Assembly (NCBI GenBank): GCA_013398275.1
Contig: VZSE01011604.1
Location: 1,503,695-1,567,694 of the forward strand
DNA: 64,000 nucleotides
Direction of reading: 5' to 3'
Origin: Promerops cafer
Lineage: Eukaryota; Chordata; Aves; Passeriformes; Nectariniidae
Shown: one piece after another, positions 49,895-63,307 of the stretch
How positions within the stretch are numbered: position 1 is the first letter of the stretch
Layout: each line of letters starts with the position of its first letter
The notes under the pieces: generated by a model
Databases searched by the model: none
What the model saw: the letters and a program-made list of their open reading frames with translations, nothing else
What the model was told of the DNA's origin: nothing
Made by a program: the position numbers and the translations under genes

Positions 49895-52355
49895 TGTGTG
49901 CTGGTACCCCACTGGGTCTCCAGCGACTCTGTAATATTTGCAGTTCTTTTAAAAAGCTGTTGCACTGTAATAATACTGAGCAGTCTGTAGTATTTGCACC
50001 AGTAACTGCATGAGTGTGTTCATACTGCATTTTTGTGTGTGCATCTTAGTTACGTGTGCCCTTGCACATTTTGTTGCGCATTCCTCTTGCTGTATTTTAT
50101 TAATGGCAGAGTAAGAATATAACTCAGCTGTTCTATGCTTTGATCAGGAATTGACAGAACTGAGGAGGTATCGGGCTGAGAAGGCAGTGAAAAATGGGAA
50201 AGCATAATATGAGAGGAATTCTAATTCTCTCTGTGCCTAGTGAGGCAGGCAAGAATGGGTTTTGGTGTAAACTTAAGTGCAGTAGGGAATTAAAAAAGGC
50301 CCAGAACGATATCTAGTGACTGTAATTATACCATAAATGAACGGTTGAGACGAATCAGAGATGTCATAACTTTGTGCTGATAGCCTTTAAGGAATCATTC
50401 AACACGGTGGGAATAGCCACACTGAGTCTGTGTGACATCTATGCTCTCTGGACTTGAGGTGTGAGTTCAGGTCAACTTTAGACACTTTGAGTAGAAGCCT
50501 TTTTGGACCTCTGCTACCCAGTGGGGCAGGTGAAAGAAAGCACCAACTTATAATTTAGAGCCTCTGCCGTGTGTATCCTACGTGATCTTGTGGCACCAGT
50601 TTGTTGCCAGCAGCTGGTAGGTGAGCTGACTACGAGGTCCTTCCCGAGGTGAGCTGTGGCAGCTCTTGCAGAACTGTGCTGGCACCTGCAGCTGAGCTGC
50701 TGGTGATCCCTGGTAGATGCTGTGGATGTATGGAGTGCAGGACTGGGAAGACACCCAAGTTTTTGCTTGCTTGCTGGCATCTACTTCTAGGGCTGGAAGG
50801 CAAAGCCAGTGTTTAGTTTGTTCCTTTCCAAGCCATGAGCACAGTTGTTGCTTAAGTATGAGGAGGGATGCTGTTCATTCAGAGCAGGTAAAAGGCTTCT
50901 TTGAACTTGTTTTAATTTCCTGGACAGTGACCTGTGCCCACGATTGAAGTGGAAATCTGTTAGAAATGTCCATCTTCACTTAGGTGGTGTTTGTGTGTGG
51001 ATGCATGGGGAAGAAGGAACTTGGAGTTAGTTCGTTGTTTTGGTAATGGGATGTTCTTGCATTGTGCCAGAGCTTACAGATACAGTTTTGTTCCATTTCC
51101 TAAACAGGGGGAAATGTCTGTTGGAATTTAATAGCATTTTTGTATAGAAGAATACCGCTGAGTTAATGAAATCATTGTGGGATGAGTTTCAATCCTCTGT
51201 GCTCTTGATTTATAGCCTCCTATTGCTATCAAATTCTTACTATATTATTCTTCCTCCTAATAGGAGTGCAGAATTACTGTACTAAAAAGTGATTTTGTTT
51301 AATTAATGTAAGTACCTTCAATCTTTGCTTCAGCCTGGCTGTAATCTGAACATCATTTACAAAATTTACATAAAAGTGAGTTTAATCTTGCTAAAGGACA
51401 AGCCATCATAGGAGCTGCATCTCATGTTTCTCCACTGGCATTAGGATTGCTTGTTCTCACTAGCAGTAGACCCTGCTGCTGCTGGGGTTACTGGAGCTGG
51501 TTTCTCCTGCTGCATTTCAGGAAGCAACAGATTTGGAAATACTATTGTTGTGCTTCATGCCTGGAGTGTTTGGGTTTTTCTGGTGTTGCTGAGGGAGAAG
51601 TGAACAGCACTTCGAAACAAAATAGATTGACTATCACCTGGAAGTTTGGATCTAAGATCCCATGTTGAGCATGAGATGTTTCTGGGGAATGTGAATAAAG
51701 TAGCTTTGTCACAGCAGACTTGCTTTCGGTGAGATTTCATTAACAGCAAAGAAAACACTGTTCTGTAAGTTTTTATGGGAAAAGGGGATGAAAGTGGGAG
51801 GATGAAGCACCTTTAAAGGGTACTTCCATGTCTTACCAAACAGGTGCCACTTTATACACCCAGGTCTTTTCAGCTACGCCTTTCATCTGCCCAGATCTCT
51901 TGTCTGACCAGAGTGAGGAACTGCTCTGTTTTTTGGGGTTATTTAAAGATGGGCTATGAGGACACTGCTTCCCCCTGCACACACACAAAGTTTACAGTGT
52001 GCCTTGTCCATCCAGACATTTCATAGGAATGTCATCTCCCGTCCGTGCCTCACTCCTGCCAGATGTCCCACACTGTTGGAAGAGGCGTTGGGCTCGCAGA
52101 ATCGTGCTCGGGAGCTGCAGAGGAAGCAGCTCCTGAGTGCTGGGACTGATGCCTGTGCCTGACAGTCACCAGGGAAAGCTGGCTGCCTCACCACACCTCA
52201 CCTTGCTCGTGTTCCTCCTCTTGCCTTCAACGTGCACCTTTAAAAACTGTCTTTCCTTACCATCCTGGCCACAATAGGTGATAAGAATAGGAAAAAGCTG
52301 TTCATAAGGAACAAACGTTGCTTAAAAAAAACTGCTGGAAAAAAAAAGGAGGTAC

Positions 52356-52402
52356 AAAACATTAATGGGAGTATTCTAAAAACATTAATGGGAGTATTCT
52401 AA
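52356..52402. repeat. 23-bp tandem duplication
   Basis: Two back-to-back copies with period 23, each carrying CATTAATGGGAGTATTCTAA without mismatch in the shared part. The identity suggests a recent duplication, possibly slippage on the adjoining A runs. Confidence 0.9.
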
Positions 52403-52827
52403 GCTAAATAACAGTGTCCGCATAGTAAAACACCTGGATTTAATTTTACAGACAAGTCGCCCTCAGGCTTCTATGAGTCATTTCTGGACATGTCCTTGCC
52501 TGCAAACTTTAAGAGCAGCTAATTCCTCTGAAGTAGATTGCTCGTCACATTGTTGCTGGTTGCAAGTATTTTCCCTATTGCTTACTAAAACCCACCAAAA
52601 GCAAGATGACTGCGGTGTTTCTAGAGCTTATAAATAGCTTTACAGATGTTTTCAGCAATTCTCATTCACAAGTACTCAGTTCTGCTGAACAAGCTATAGA
52701 TGGGATCTTTGATAAGCATCAGGTACACAGTTTTAGCATTGAAAAATACCTGTTGTGCTTCAGTTTATGAATGCTTTTTACTACGTTGTCACAAAGTCCA
52801 GAGCAGTGTTATGTTTAAACGTTTGAA

Positions 52828-52862
52828 GTATATATATACACACACACACACATACATCTATA
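52828..52862. repeat. (TA)n(CA)n microsatellite
   Basis: A short TA run passes into about eight CA units and then CATACATCTATATG. A compound dinucleotide repeat. Confidence 0.85.
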
Positions 52863-55688
52863 TGATTGTGTATAGGAGAAAATCAAAAGATTGCTTGCAG
52901 TACTGTCACCTTATAATGAATTTATGGACAGCTTGAAAAGGAATAGACATTAAATATATAAAGGTCACCCTCCTCTTCATGAGGCAAAGAAAAGAAAGCT
53001 AATGTTACAGGAATAACAACATCTAGTCATGCAGGTAAAACCTTGTATTTTATATTCTCCATGTGTTTTTCTGTGTTATATGCTGGTTTGTTCTGTGTAT
53101 TTTTTTTTCCATAGCTGACCTTTGAACTCTTTTCTTTAACAAACTAGCTTGTTAAAGCTTTGTAAAGGTCATCCAAGTGAGGCTGAGCCTTGCCTCTTGT
53201 TACAGCCTTGTCAAATGAGCATGCTCTGAAAGACAGACTCAAATAATGTTTTGCTGAAAAATGCTCTTGCTGCACTTGAAGCTAATATCATTCCATTTCT
53301 AGCATTTAAAAGGTCCCACATATATTTGAGAACCTCTTCTGTTGTCTTCATGAGCAGTGCTGAGACTGGGTTTTCCTCCTGAATGTGGATCCAGTCAATG
53401 TTTTAGGTGAAAGTTTTGGTTTATGCTTTTTGTTTTCCTTTGAGCATACTTACCCATCGTGATTTGCATCCTAGTCTGTTGGGGGTTTTGGTTGTATTTT
53501 TCACGTTGGGTTGTTGGGAGATTTTTTTGCCTGCACAGGTGGAAAAGGTAATCTAAATCCTGAGTCTTTCATCTTCTGGAGAGAGAGGCTGTCATTCCAA
53601 GGGAAGTGCTTGTCAGCTGGGGGGCAGTGAGAGCACCACATTCAGTCCCAGGGATAACGATTGTCAATTTCAAACCATTTGTACAATGTAACACATTTTT
53701 TTTAGTATTTTCTAGGATATTAATAAGAAGGGGGAAAGCAGGAGGCTGCCAGCTATATTTGTGCAAATGTACCTTCACTGTAATTTCCCTTTGCTCCCAG
53801 TGAACATTCAGTTCAGTGTTACACTGCATGCAAGTTACAAATGAGCATTTGCTTACAGCCTAATTAAGCATAGCTTAGAGCAGTACTTAATTGCAACACT
53901 TCAAGTAATACAGAGGAACTTCAAGCCAATCTGGCTAACAAGAAATTAACTTTGTGCTGTGCCCAAGGTTGCGCTAGCTGCTGTGTCTGTAAGGTTTCAT
54001 TGTGATCTTGCCCACTGTGTCCGTGGAATAGCACTTGGGTAATGTTCTGAGATCACAGAGAAACCTTTTAGGATTTCAGTTATAGCAAGAAATCCTGCAA
54101 GAAGTGAGACAGAGCATGATGGAGTCTTTCAGTGAGTAGAGAAATTGCCTGTGCAGCAGATGCTGGCTTTGAGTGTCTCCAGCAGTTCATCTATTGATGT
54201 CTGAATGGCTCTGAGGTGAAAGACTGCTATGATGGCATATAATCATTAAAATGAAAGAGCTGAATGAACTTCATAGGAAGCTTTCTATATGTTGCTTTTA
54301 TCACTTTAATAAATAAATAGCCTAGTAGCTCTGAAGATGGTGAAATAAATTTTACAGTACTGTAAACATGCTCACATCAGTTTCTCTGCTTTGCCTCTTT
54401 CCCAAGCTTTCTCCAATGTGCAGCTGTAAAAGCTGTGATGTTTAACTTGTCTATCAAAATGCTCAAGGATGATGTGCCTGCAAAGGGCTTGTTTTATCCC
54501 TATGCCAGAGGCCTGGAAGTGCTAATAGCCCTACATTCAAATACTAGCAATTAAGAAAGGGGAGACCCTAGTAAAATTCCAGCAAAAATAATATAAAAAA
54601 TGTGTACAGTGTCAGACATGATTTGTAATGACTGCATTCTTTGAGTTTTTGCATTCTTTGCAGCAGTCTCTGCTTTCTGCATAATTGAGTTCATCTCTAC
54701 TAACAGCTGTGTCTTTTCTGAACATATTAGGTGCAACTTAGTGGCAATATCTAGGTACCAGGACTGATGGATTGTGGGGGAGTTAGTTGATTATCTTCAT
54801 TTCTTTATTTTAAAATACATTAATGTAGGGAAGGAGAAAATAATTCTTTTTCCTCTTAAACTATGTCACAATATTTATATAAAATTTCAAACCAGTAAAG
54901 CCTCACTGAGTTCAAGAAATACATTAGAAATATTTGAAGAGAAAGTATTTAAAGTCTGACTGGATAGTTGCTTGGATTGCTTGGCTTAGACTTGCAGTCA
55001 GTGCACAACTCTGACCCTGATATAGAAGGACTTCTTCCATGATTTTTTGTACAAACCTAATTGTGTTGGTGCAAAACTTTGGCAAGGCAAATTTTCCTAC
55101 AGTGACTTAACAGATCTTCTGAATGGTTGTTGAAGAGTATTTCTTTATGCTGGGCAATTCAGCTTTTGCACTACAACCATAATGAAGTGTTTTTGAAGGA
55201 CATATTTGACTTTGCATAACACGATTGCAAATTAGGTTTGTATGCTGTAGCTGAATTACCAGTATCTGGAATTAAATACCTATTTTGATTATTGATTGCA
55301 TATTAAATTATAAAACGTGTGCATTAATGTAAGAGAAACTTGGAGGACTTTACCTACAACAGACAAGTAGTAGGAATGGCCATGCTTCTCGTATTATTTG
55401 CTGTGCAGTGGCTTTTTTTTTTGCTGCTGGAAAGTATCATGTAGACTAATGAACATATCCAGCATAGTTGTTTTGCCTACCTACAAAGAGCCTTTTTTTG
55501 AATCTCAGCTTGGAAGAAGTGGAGATAAAAAACTTCAACTTCAAAGGATGATATTGGGATTTCTTGGTGAAGGTAATCTTCACATTTTTGTGTCTGACTT
55601 TGTATCACGCGTGGTCAAATCAGCAGTTGGCTCAAACTCAGTGCATAAGTCTCATAAAAGTTCTGTCAGAGCTCTGGGTTTAATCACC

Positions 55689-55721
55689 CAGATCCCTGCT
55701 GTCAGATCCCTGCTGCCAGAT
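55689..55721. repeat. 14-bp tandem repeat
   Basis: CAGATCCCTGCTGT is followed at once by CAGATCCCTGCTGC and then a partial CAGAT, with one mismatch. It lies inside a 150-codon open frame of no recognised identity. Confidence 0.8.
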
Positions 55722-58700
55722 GCAGTCATGGTAGTCCCAGCCTTTTACTGTCCTTCTGGTCACAGACCTCTTCAGGTAGATGCTTGCTTCCTGTCAAAAA
55801 CAACAGCAAGTGCTATTTTGGGAAGGTGTTACATTTCATATTTTGCTTGATGAGCCTTATGGTCTGACCAATGGACCTTGGTGTGTGCTCTGTTCCTCCT
55901 CACCTCTTATTTGGGTTGCTTGTCTCCAGTTAATGGTGACATAGGGAAGTATCTTTCAAGTGCTTTCATGCTCTCTTAGGGTAGCAAAGCTATAAAAGAT
56001 GGTAAGTTGCACAAGTGCCTCTTCCTCTTTCTGTTGACCACGGTGGAACCTGAATGACTAGTGAAGACAGGATGTGCTTTGAATGAGGGGGCTAGTGACA
56101 GCTGAAATGACTGCCACCTCTGTGTAGTTCAGGAGGAATGCAAACCAGGTAGTGATCTGTGATCATGAAGATCCTTTCCTTAATGAGCAGTTAACAGTTA
56201 ACGAGCTGTTTTATTAGGACTGAATTGGGCCTTGCTTCTAAGTGGGAAATTTTTGTTGACCATGTTCCTGAATGGCCAATGTCCTCAGTTACTCCTGGAA
56301 GAAACAGCAGAGTTTGTTTATCTAGAGAGATGCTGGCAGTTCCAGGGCTGATGTTTTTCTATCATTCGTTAAGTGCTTGTGAAAAATGATGAGTTTCATA
56401 TCACAGTCTTGTTGTGCAAATTCAAGTCAGTACTCTTCCACATTTGTTTAGCAGTTTCACTTCTGTGTGCAGTGTTCAGACATCTGAATAGAGGAGTATA
56501 GATAAGATTTAGGAGCCATAGCAAGAGTTTCTAAGGGAGAGGGTTGAGGAACTGGACTGCCATTTCAGAAAGCAACGTACCTTTGATTTGCTTTCTGATT
56601 TAGTGCTAGGGAAAGCTACCTTTAGCTCTTGTTTTGTGTAGAAAACCAAATACAAGAAACTGGAGTTGGTTTGTTAAGAAGAAAGAAGCTTTAATTTCCC
56701 CAAGTGATTATCTTCGTAATGGATAATCAAAGTCATTAAGATCTCTTTCTGATGTTTTAGCTCACTAAAAAAGCTGAATTTGTCATCTCAAGGTGCTTTC
56801 CATGTTGAGCCCCAGAATGAGGCTACCTGGTAATTTATCTAATCCAGTCTGTACATATGGAAAATAATGGTGTCTGCAGAGAAGATTAAGACATTTGGCT
56901 TAATGAGGCACCAACCGTGGAAGAGAAGTGTGTTATATCACACTCAAAGAGAATGTACTTTTACACTTCTTCTTTAAACAGCGTTTTCATGGGATAGCTG
57001 AAAGAAATTTATGCACTAGCTATTTTGTTACACTTTAAAAAGTGAAATTCATAGGGTGCATAGGTTGGCAAAGCCTTGGTTGATGTGAGCCAAGCAAACC
57101 TGGGTTGTCTTCTGTTCGGCTGCGTTCACTGAAAGAAGAACCTACAGAACTCTGGAAACAAATCCACAAAACCACTTATTTATTACAAATTACACTTTAG
57201 GTCTGATTAGTGTGAGCTCTGTTGAAGAGTGTATAAGCAACAGTTGAACCAAAAGTAGTTTCAGTACAGAGTATTTTTTGTTAATATTCTGCAGGTAGCA
57301 AAAAATTTCTGCTTTTGCCATGTGTAATCTTGTGCAGGAAGATAAGGGAGTTGTGGAAGAAGCAAGTGTTGTGACACTTCTCTAGGCTATACAAAAGGCA
57401 AGATAGATGTTTCTCCAGTAAGAAACCTTATGCTCTGCCACCACCCAAAGCCACCAAACTTCTGAAGCTTGAAAAGGCAATAAAGTGTTTCTTAGGTGTA
57501 GAATTGTCTCTACATGAATGAATTGAAAGTGGTAAGTAGTGAGATTTGCTGAAGTCAGTAGATTTGGTTTGACACAGTTAGAAATGAAGTAATAATTAAT
57601 ATTATTATTGTCAGTTATTAATACAATACGTTTTTAAAAATAAATTGTTTTTCTCATGTACAACTACGTATTTAACCTATGAAATTCTACATGACAACTG
57701 AATGGAAGAATTAGATATTGAAATTTGAAATGTATATAATGATATCTAAGTGTATGTTACTAGTTTACATAAATACTAGACTGCAATAAGCTTAGAGACT
57801 AAGGGAAGCAGATCTTAGTTTTCAGATTCATATCAAACCCAAGCTACTGTTTAGGGAAGGGAAGGGAAAAACACTCTTTATGTTGAAATATGTTTGATTC
57901 AAGTTTTATCTAGAAGGGACTATTAAATTCTTATGTTGCCCAGGCCCCGAAGATCCTGAGATGTTTATGTGTCTTCCGTCATATGTTGACCTAAATCACA
58001 CTTTTGCCTTTTGAGGCTAGCTTTCTTAAACTTATGTCTCTGGGTCTGTGAGCCAAGTGCACAGCAAAATGTATTATTTTGAAAGGGAATGGAATTATGC
58101 ACTCATAGAAATAGAAACTTCAGAATAAGAAAGATGTCCAAAGGTTGATCTACCTTCTTCTAGTCAATCTGTGGGGAAAAATGAGCTTGGGAAAAGGCAT
58201 TTTCATGCAATAAACTTGACATCAGTGCCTTTATATTCCTTTTCATTTTTGCTGTGGTTCAGTTCAAGAAGGTTTCAATGACCCAGATTTTTCTCGGCAT
58301 AATCCTAAAGAAGATCCATGATATAAATACAGAGCCATCAAAATCCTTTGAGAAAAAAATTATTATTCATGCCAGGACAGAGATAAAGTTACTGGTATCT
58401 TTGCATGGCGGATTTCTTTAACCTCTTGATAATAATTTAGGGAGGGGAGAAAGGGGCAAAAGGAAGCATGTTTATAGGTAACGACTTTTATGTGTTATCT
58501 ATGGCATATGAAAATACAGAGTCAGCTTCCTTCTCATTGCCTTTTGGAGTCTTGGAAATGGTTGGGTTCTCTCTGATCATCTACAGTAGAAAGGCCACTG
58601 TTAAAAGATTTCCCACTTAATATATCAGCAGAATTGGTTTCTAGAGAGCATCTCTTCTCTTAAAAGATTCACCCAATGTTTGCTCTTTTCCTCTTGGGAT

Positions 58701-59401
58701 TTTTTCATACCCTTTTGCTTACTCTAGACAAAGAAACTAGGCATGTGTACTATTTGAATATAATTGTCTTTTTAATACAGGTAATTATCTTAAATTTTTA
58801 ATGGGATCCTCATGAAAATTGTTGCATAAACTTTTCAATTAGAGAGAAGGCTCTTCGATTGCATTTGTGTAAGGTATTTAATTGGGTGGACAACATGGAA
58901 TGAATATGTTTGGAAATTATCTCAGATTACCTGCTTGTAGGGGGATGCCTATAGGGAGGAGAAAGCTTTGCTTCCAATTAACTTCAAAGATAAGATAGCT
59001 TAATTGGAAGCTGACTGTGCCTTGACAGCTTCAGAGCAGCAGTAACTTCCATGTAAAATAATCTGAAGCAGATGCTGAATGAAGAAGTAGCATTTTCTTT
59101 CATGCAGGCCTTGGCATCAGATCTCTGGCATTATGTTATCTAGTTCTATATGAGGAAGCATTTTTTTTATCGTGACATTGATTTCAGCACACTACTTCAT
59201 ATTTATACCTACCCTGTTAAGTTCATCAGCCTTTGACAAACAGACCGTGACACTACCTTAAAGGGAACTTTGAACCACTTTGGCTTGGCTTGGGAAAATA
59301 GTGATGAAGAATCCTGCAGAAAGACCCTTTCAGGGTTCCTGATCTGTGATCAGACTAGATCGTTTTTACGCTTTTTGTTGATGTCGTGGTTATGTAACTT
59401 T

Positions 59402-60214
59402 TCACTATCTGTATAAGAGCTTAGAGGCTAGAGAAATGCAAGAAAGCTCATGAAGTTTAACAAGGGCAAGTGTAAAGTCCTGCACCTTTGGAGGAACAAC
59501 CTCAGGCACCAGTACATGCTGGGAGTCACCCAGCTGGAAAACAGCTTGGCAGAAAAAGACCTGGGGGTCCTGGTGAACCCCAAGTTGAATGTGAACCAGC
59601 AATATGCGCTTGCTGCCAAGAAGGCTGATGATATCCTGGGCTGCCACAGGCAAAGCATCGCCAGTGGCTTAGGGGAGGTTTATTCTCCACTGGTGAAGCC
59701 ACATGTGGAGCACTGGGTCCAGTTCTGGGCTCCCCAGCACAAGAGAGACATGGGCATACTGGAGAACATCCAACAAAGGCCTAGAGAAATGGTATGGGGA
59801 CCGGAGCATCTGTGCTGTGAGGAAAGGCAGAGAGATCTGGGATTGTGCAGCCTGGAGAAGAGAAAGCTCAGGAGCATCTTATGAATGTGTATAATTACCG
59901 TGAGGGAGGGTGCAAAGAGGACAGACCCGGCCTCTTTCCAGTGGTGCCCAGGGGTAGGACCAGAGGTAACGAGCACAAAAGGAGACACAGGATGTTCCCT
60001 CTGAATGGGAGGCTGCACTTTTAACTGTGAGAGTGAGTGACTGCTCGCAGTCACAGCGTAGAGAGGTTGTGAATCTCTGTCCTTGGAGATACTCCAAGGC
60101 ACCTGGACGCTGTCCCAGAGAAAGGGCTGTAGGTGACCCTGCTTGAGTTACAGAGTGGATCAGATAACCTCCAGAGATCCCCTCCATCCCTCAACTCTAT
60201 GTGAGCCTGTGATT
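59402..60214 (+). mobile_element. CR1 LINE fragment, 5'-truncated, sense to GRB10
   Basis: A degenerate 3' portion of CR1 in the same orientation as GRB10. The + strand frame from about 59450 encodes the end of the reverse transcriptase and the ORF2 C-terminus, with the family signatures MKFNKGKCKVLHL, LAEKDLGVLV, ALAAKKAD, VQFWAPQHKRDM and GLCSLEKRKL. The frame ends prematurely at about 59881, and later C-terminal pieces continue in other frames through small deletions. The element finishes at about 60214 with TCTATGTGAGCCTGTGATT, a decayed form of the short 8-base terminal repeats typical of CR1 3' ends. The left end is an abrupt truncation near 59402. The catalytic part of the polymerase is missing, so it is inactive. 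Confidence 0.94.
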
Positions 60215-61657
60215 GTTCTTAAACTTTAATTATGAAAAAAAAACCTCAACCCAAAAAACAGTTAAAGACGTGTTGATTTTGAAACATATCATCTCTATCT
60301 CGTGTCTTTTATTATTAAAGTTTGGAGTTATGAGGGTAAAGCTCCCTGTTAATTCATTTATAACTACTGAGTTTCTAAGAGTAATATTTTTGCTTGCCTG
60401 GCATGCGCCAGCATTACTAACATAATCTGCTTGAATATCTTGTAAGAATTCTATTAAAATTTACTTTAGTGGAGGGGTTTGTATGTTGAATGTTTGGATC
60501 TTATTTGATTATGAACAGTACTGAAATTGAACAATGGCAATCAAAGTACACCTAAATATGTGTTCTATGTCATATATCAGTAAAAATAGAGGAGCCAGTT
60601 GTCTGATTTATAAATTATGAGAACCTGGACCAGAGTACTTAGAAGATGATCTGTTCTCTTGGGAAATCCTCAGCCTTAGAGACACTAAAAATAACATCAC
60701 TCAAATGCTTATTCCACTAGTCACAAGGGATAGAATGAAAGATTACCAGTTGGCAAAAAAGATGAAGGAAAACATTTAAGGGCTGTGAAAAGAGGTTTAT
60801 ATGATTCAGTGCACCTTTGGACTGAAATCTGTTTGATAAGCAGCAGTGGAATACTGATAATGATGTACCTGCAAAGGAGAAAGATGCATGTAGTATGATG
60901 GGAAGGACTGGATGGGGAGGGTGTACTGATGTCAGGGTAGGAGGAGCTGCTCTGGAGTAGGTGTTGGTACAAAGCAGCACTCACATCTCTGCAACTGTGA
61001 CCTGCAGCAGGAGATGCAGAGAGCTGACATGTTAATCTTCAGGAAGAGGCTGAAGAGAGGAACTGCAAGAGAGGAAGGATGGAGCAGTTTGTGATACTTC
61101 AAATCAGGCCACTGAGAACTGGGGAGAGCATAAGAGAGGAGAGGCTATTACTGTTCATTGGCTATGTGGCCACAGGTCCTTTAAAGCAACTTGTGTGTAT
61201 GCCTGCTGAATGTCTTACTTATTGTCGCTTTAGCAAAGTAACCTTCTTTTTAGAAGTTGGCATAAATGCTGCAGACTTCAATCCATATAATACAATCTAT
61301 AATGAGCTAACTGCCTCACTTTTGAGCCACTGCTGCTCCAGGAATTAATGCCTGGAAACCTCAGTACATGTAGATGATAGGGGAGAGCTGGAGAACATTG
61401 TTGTGAGTAGGATTGTATAGAGGACCATTTACTTGCCTTTGTTTCTCAGCTTTTGGTAAAAAGTGGTTGATTCCTTTCAGTTCATAATAGGCTGAATACC
61501 AAGCTGTTTCTATAATGTCATGAATTGCTTGTTCGGCATCTTTTTAATTAGTGACATTTTATTTAGTCTAAATTAAATATGCCAGATGTAGCTGATTTAG
61601 TGGCTAACAATGATGAGTGAGGGGAGGGAGAGCTAACATATAGCCGTCTGTTCTCAG

Positions 61658-61730
61658 GGAAGTTTTTTGGGGTTTTTTTGTTGTTTTTGTGGGTTTTTGG
61701 TTTTTTAATTTTTTTTTCTTTATTTCTAGT
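61658..61730. repeat. T/G-rich low-complexity tract
   Basis: Runs of T broken by GGGG, GTTG and GTGGG on the + strand. Low-complexity sequence with no evident function; a similar shorter tract follows at about 61800-61840. Confidence 0.7.
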
Positions 61731-62609
61731 TCCACAGGAGAAGTTGGAGTGGTAACCATGGCAGCAGGGAATTTATCCCTGTAAGCTAAGCAAAGGGTTG
61801 GGTTGTGTGGGGTTTTTTTTGTGTTTGTTTTTTGTTTGTGGTGCCCCTACTTGGAGAAGGGGGTGTACAAAGTGGTCTCAAGCAAGCCCTGGAGAGGGAA
61901 CTTGGAAATAGATAAGTTAGAGATGCTTGCTGTGGACTTAAACTCGAGAGTTGATCTTCCTGTAGTGTGCACAGATAGATGGGTACAGCAGTGAAGCAGA
62001 GCAGTGAGAAAAATTTCTTGGTACTTTGGATCTCTACATGAAGTATTTTGGGGTGGGGTAATTAGGCACTGTATACTAATAAATCTCTTGTATTATTGGT
62101 TTTGGATTTATGCCAGTATTTTTCTCACTTTTTCCACTGAAAATGAATAATTTTTAGCAGGTTGGAAGAGAGTGAGATTTGCATGGGCTAGCTGCATACA
62201 AGAGAGAATATCCAGCTTAATTGTGGTGCCATAACCCTAGATCTTACATCAGCCCTGGAAACTTCTATATCACACCATTATTTTCCTCTGTTACTTAAAT
62301 CTACCAAAAATTAAACAGCAGAGCAGTTTCATGGAACAGTTTTCTTCCTATTAAAGAAATCACTGAAAATGAGAATTACACATGCCTTGGGGAGAGGATA
62401 ACATAACCTCTCTTCTTCCATTGACGTAACTTTTCCTGGGTAAAGATCTGCAGGGGGTTAATTCTGGCCACACAATCGATGCTTACACAGTTGCACAGAA
62501 ATCCCCTCCCCGCCCAATGTGAGAGCAGCTCTGTTAAAAGCATTTATTATGTGCATGTGACAAACTGACCCATAAAACATCCTGAACGTTGCAGGCAGCA
62601 ACAATTAGC

Positions 62610-62720
62610 TGATACTCGCTGCTTGGAATCGCCGGCTTTCAGAGGCGGTAGCTCGGGAGACGGGAAGTTAAGCAATATTGCTGAATACTGTACGGCGCGG
62701 GGGCAGCTGACGGCCGGGCA
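62610..62720. promoter_or_regulatory. CpG-dense patch, candidate intronic promoter or enhancer
   Basis: I count about 11 CpGs in some 105 bases (for example ATCGCCGGC, GGCGGTAGCTCGGG and ACGGCGCGGG), the densest cluster in the window, set in CpG-poor intron. It also contains the perfect 12-bp palindrome AGCAATATTGCT at 62671-62682. The following 200 bases stay richer in CpG than the surroundings. It may be an alternative promoter giving a shortened GRB10, or an enhancer. No TATA box or initiator is evident. Confidence 0.45.
62671..62682. repeat. 12-bp perfect palindrome
   Basis: AGCAATATTGCT equals its own reverse complement, a form suited to binding of a dimeric factor. It sits in the middle of the CpG-dense patch. 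Confidence 0.85.
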
Positions 62721-63288
62721 TTAGGGATGCTCTGCCATGCTGCTGGAGTTAAGCCTGTCACCCTCTCCTTAAAAAGCACCCTGCTGCTACTGTCAGAGCA
62801 GGATGAACTCAGCCCGATTGGAAAAACCGATTGTGCCTTGTGCCCGATGCTGTCGGACTGCGGGAAATTTGTATTTCCAAGATGTGCTCGAGCTTTTGGG
62901 ATTTTCAGTGCATGGAAGCCATTGTGCTGTAAATTTCATAGGGTGTTTATTCTTTAAATGGTCATCATTTCTTGCTTGCCTGTAGGTTACGGCCAGTTTT
63001 CATGAGGAGTCTTTCTTCATGTTTTGCCTTTTCTTTCCAGTAGCTTCCATTATCTTTCAGTGTCCTAAGTTGTTCTCATCTTCATATTTTCACACTTAGG
63101 TTGGTTGTAGTCCTTGGATTTTGTCTCCATGTGACATATCACACTTGAGTCTTCTCTTATCAAGCTACTCATGATGAATTCATAGAGGTTTTTCTTAAAA
63201 AGTTTCTTTTGTTTTGTTTTCCACCTTCCCCCCTCTCCTGCCATCTTTGGTGTAATTTCCTGTTCTGGGATGTTATTGCTTCATCAGG

Positions 63289-63307
63289 GTGTGTGTGTGT
63301 GTGTGTG
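63289..63307. repeat. (GT)n microsatellite
   Basis: About nine GT units in a row. An ordinary dinucleotide repeat. Confidence 0.9.

Larger units (their letters stand above)
43383..59401 (+). other. GRB10: Start of a long GRB10 intron (beyond exon C)
   Basis: AT-rich intron with no recognisable next GRB10 exon; I searched by eye for a DVKVFSEDGTSK-type start of the RA domain. Listed separately are a CpG-containing patch (49751-49894), a 23-bp tandem duplication (52356-52402), a TA/CA repeat (52828-52862) and a 14-bp tandem repeat (55689-55721). Open frames at 47443-47811 (minus) and 55398-55850 (plus) have no recognisable domain. The stretch around 52030-52110 has a mild rise in CpG. Confidence 0.85.

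Noticed and set aside
61658..61840. T/G-rich tract considered as a possible G-quadruplex or polymorphic repeat
   Set aside because: G runs are too short and irregular for a convincing quadruplex; treated as low complexity.
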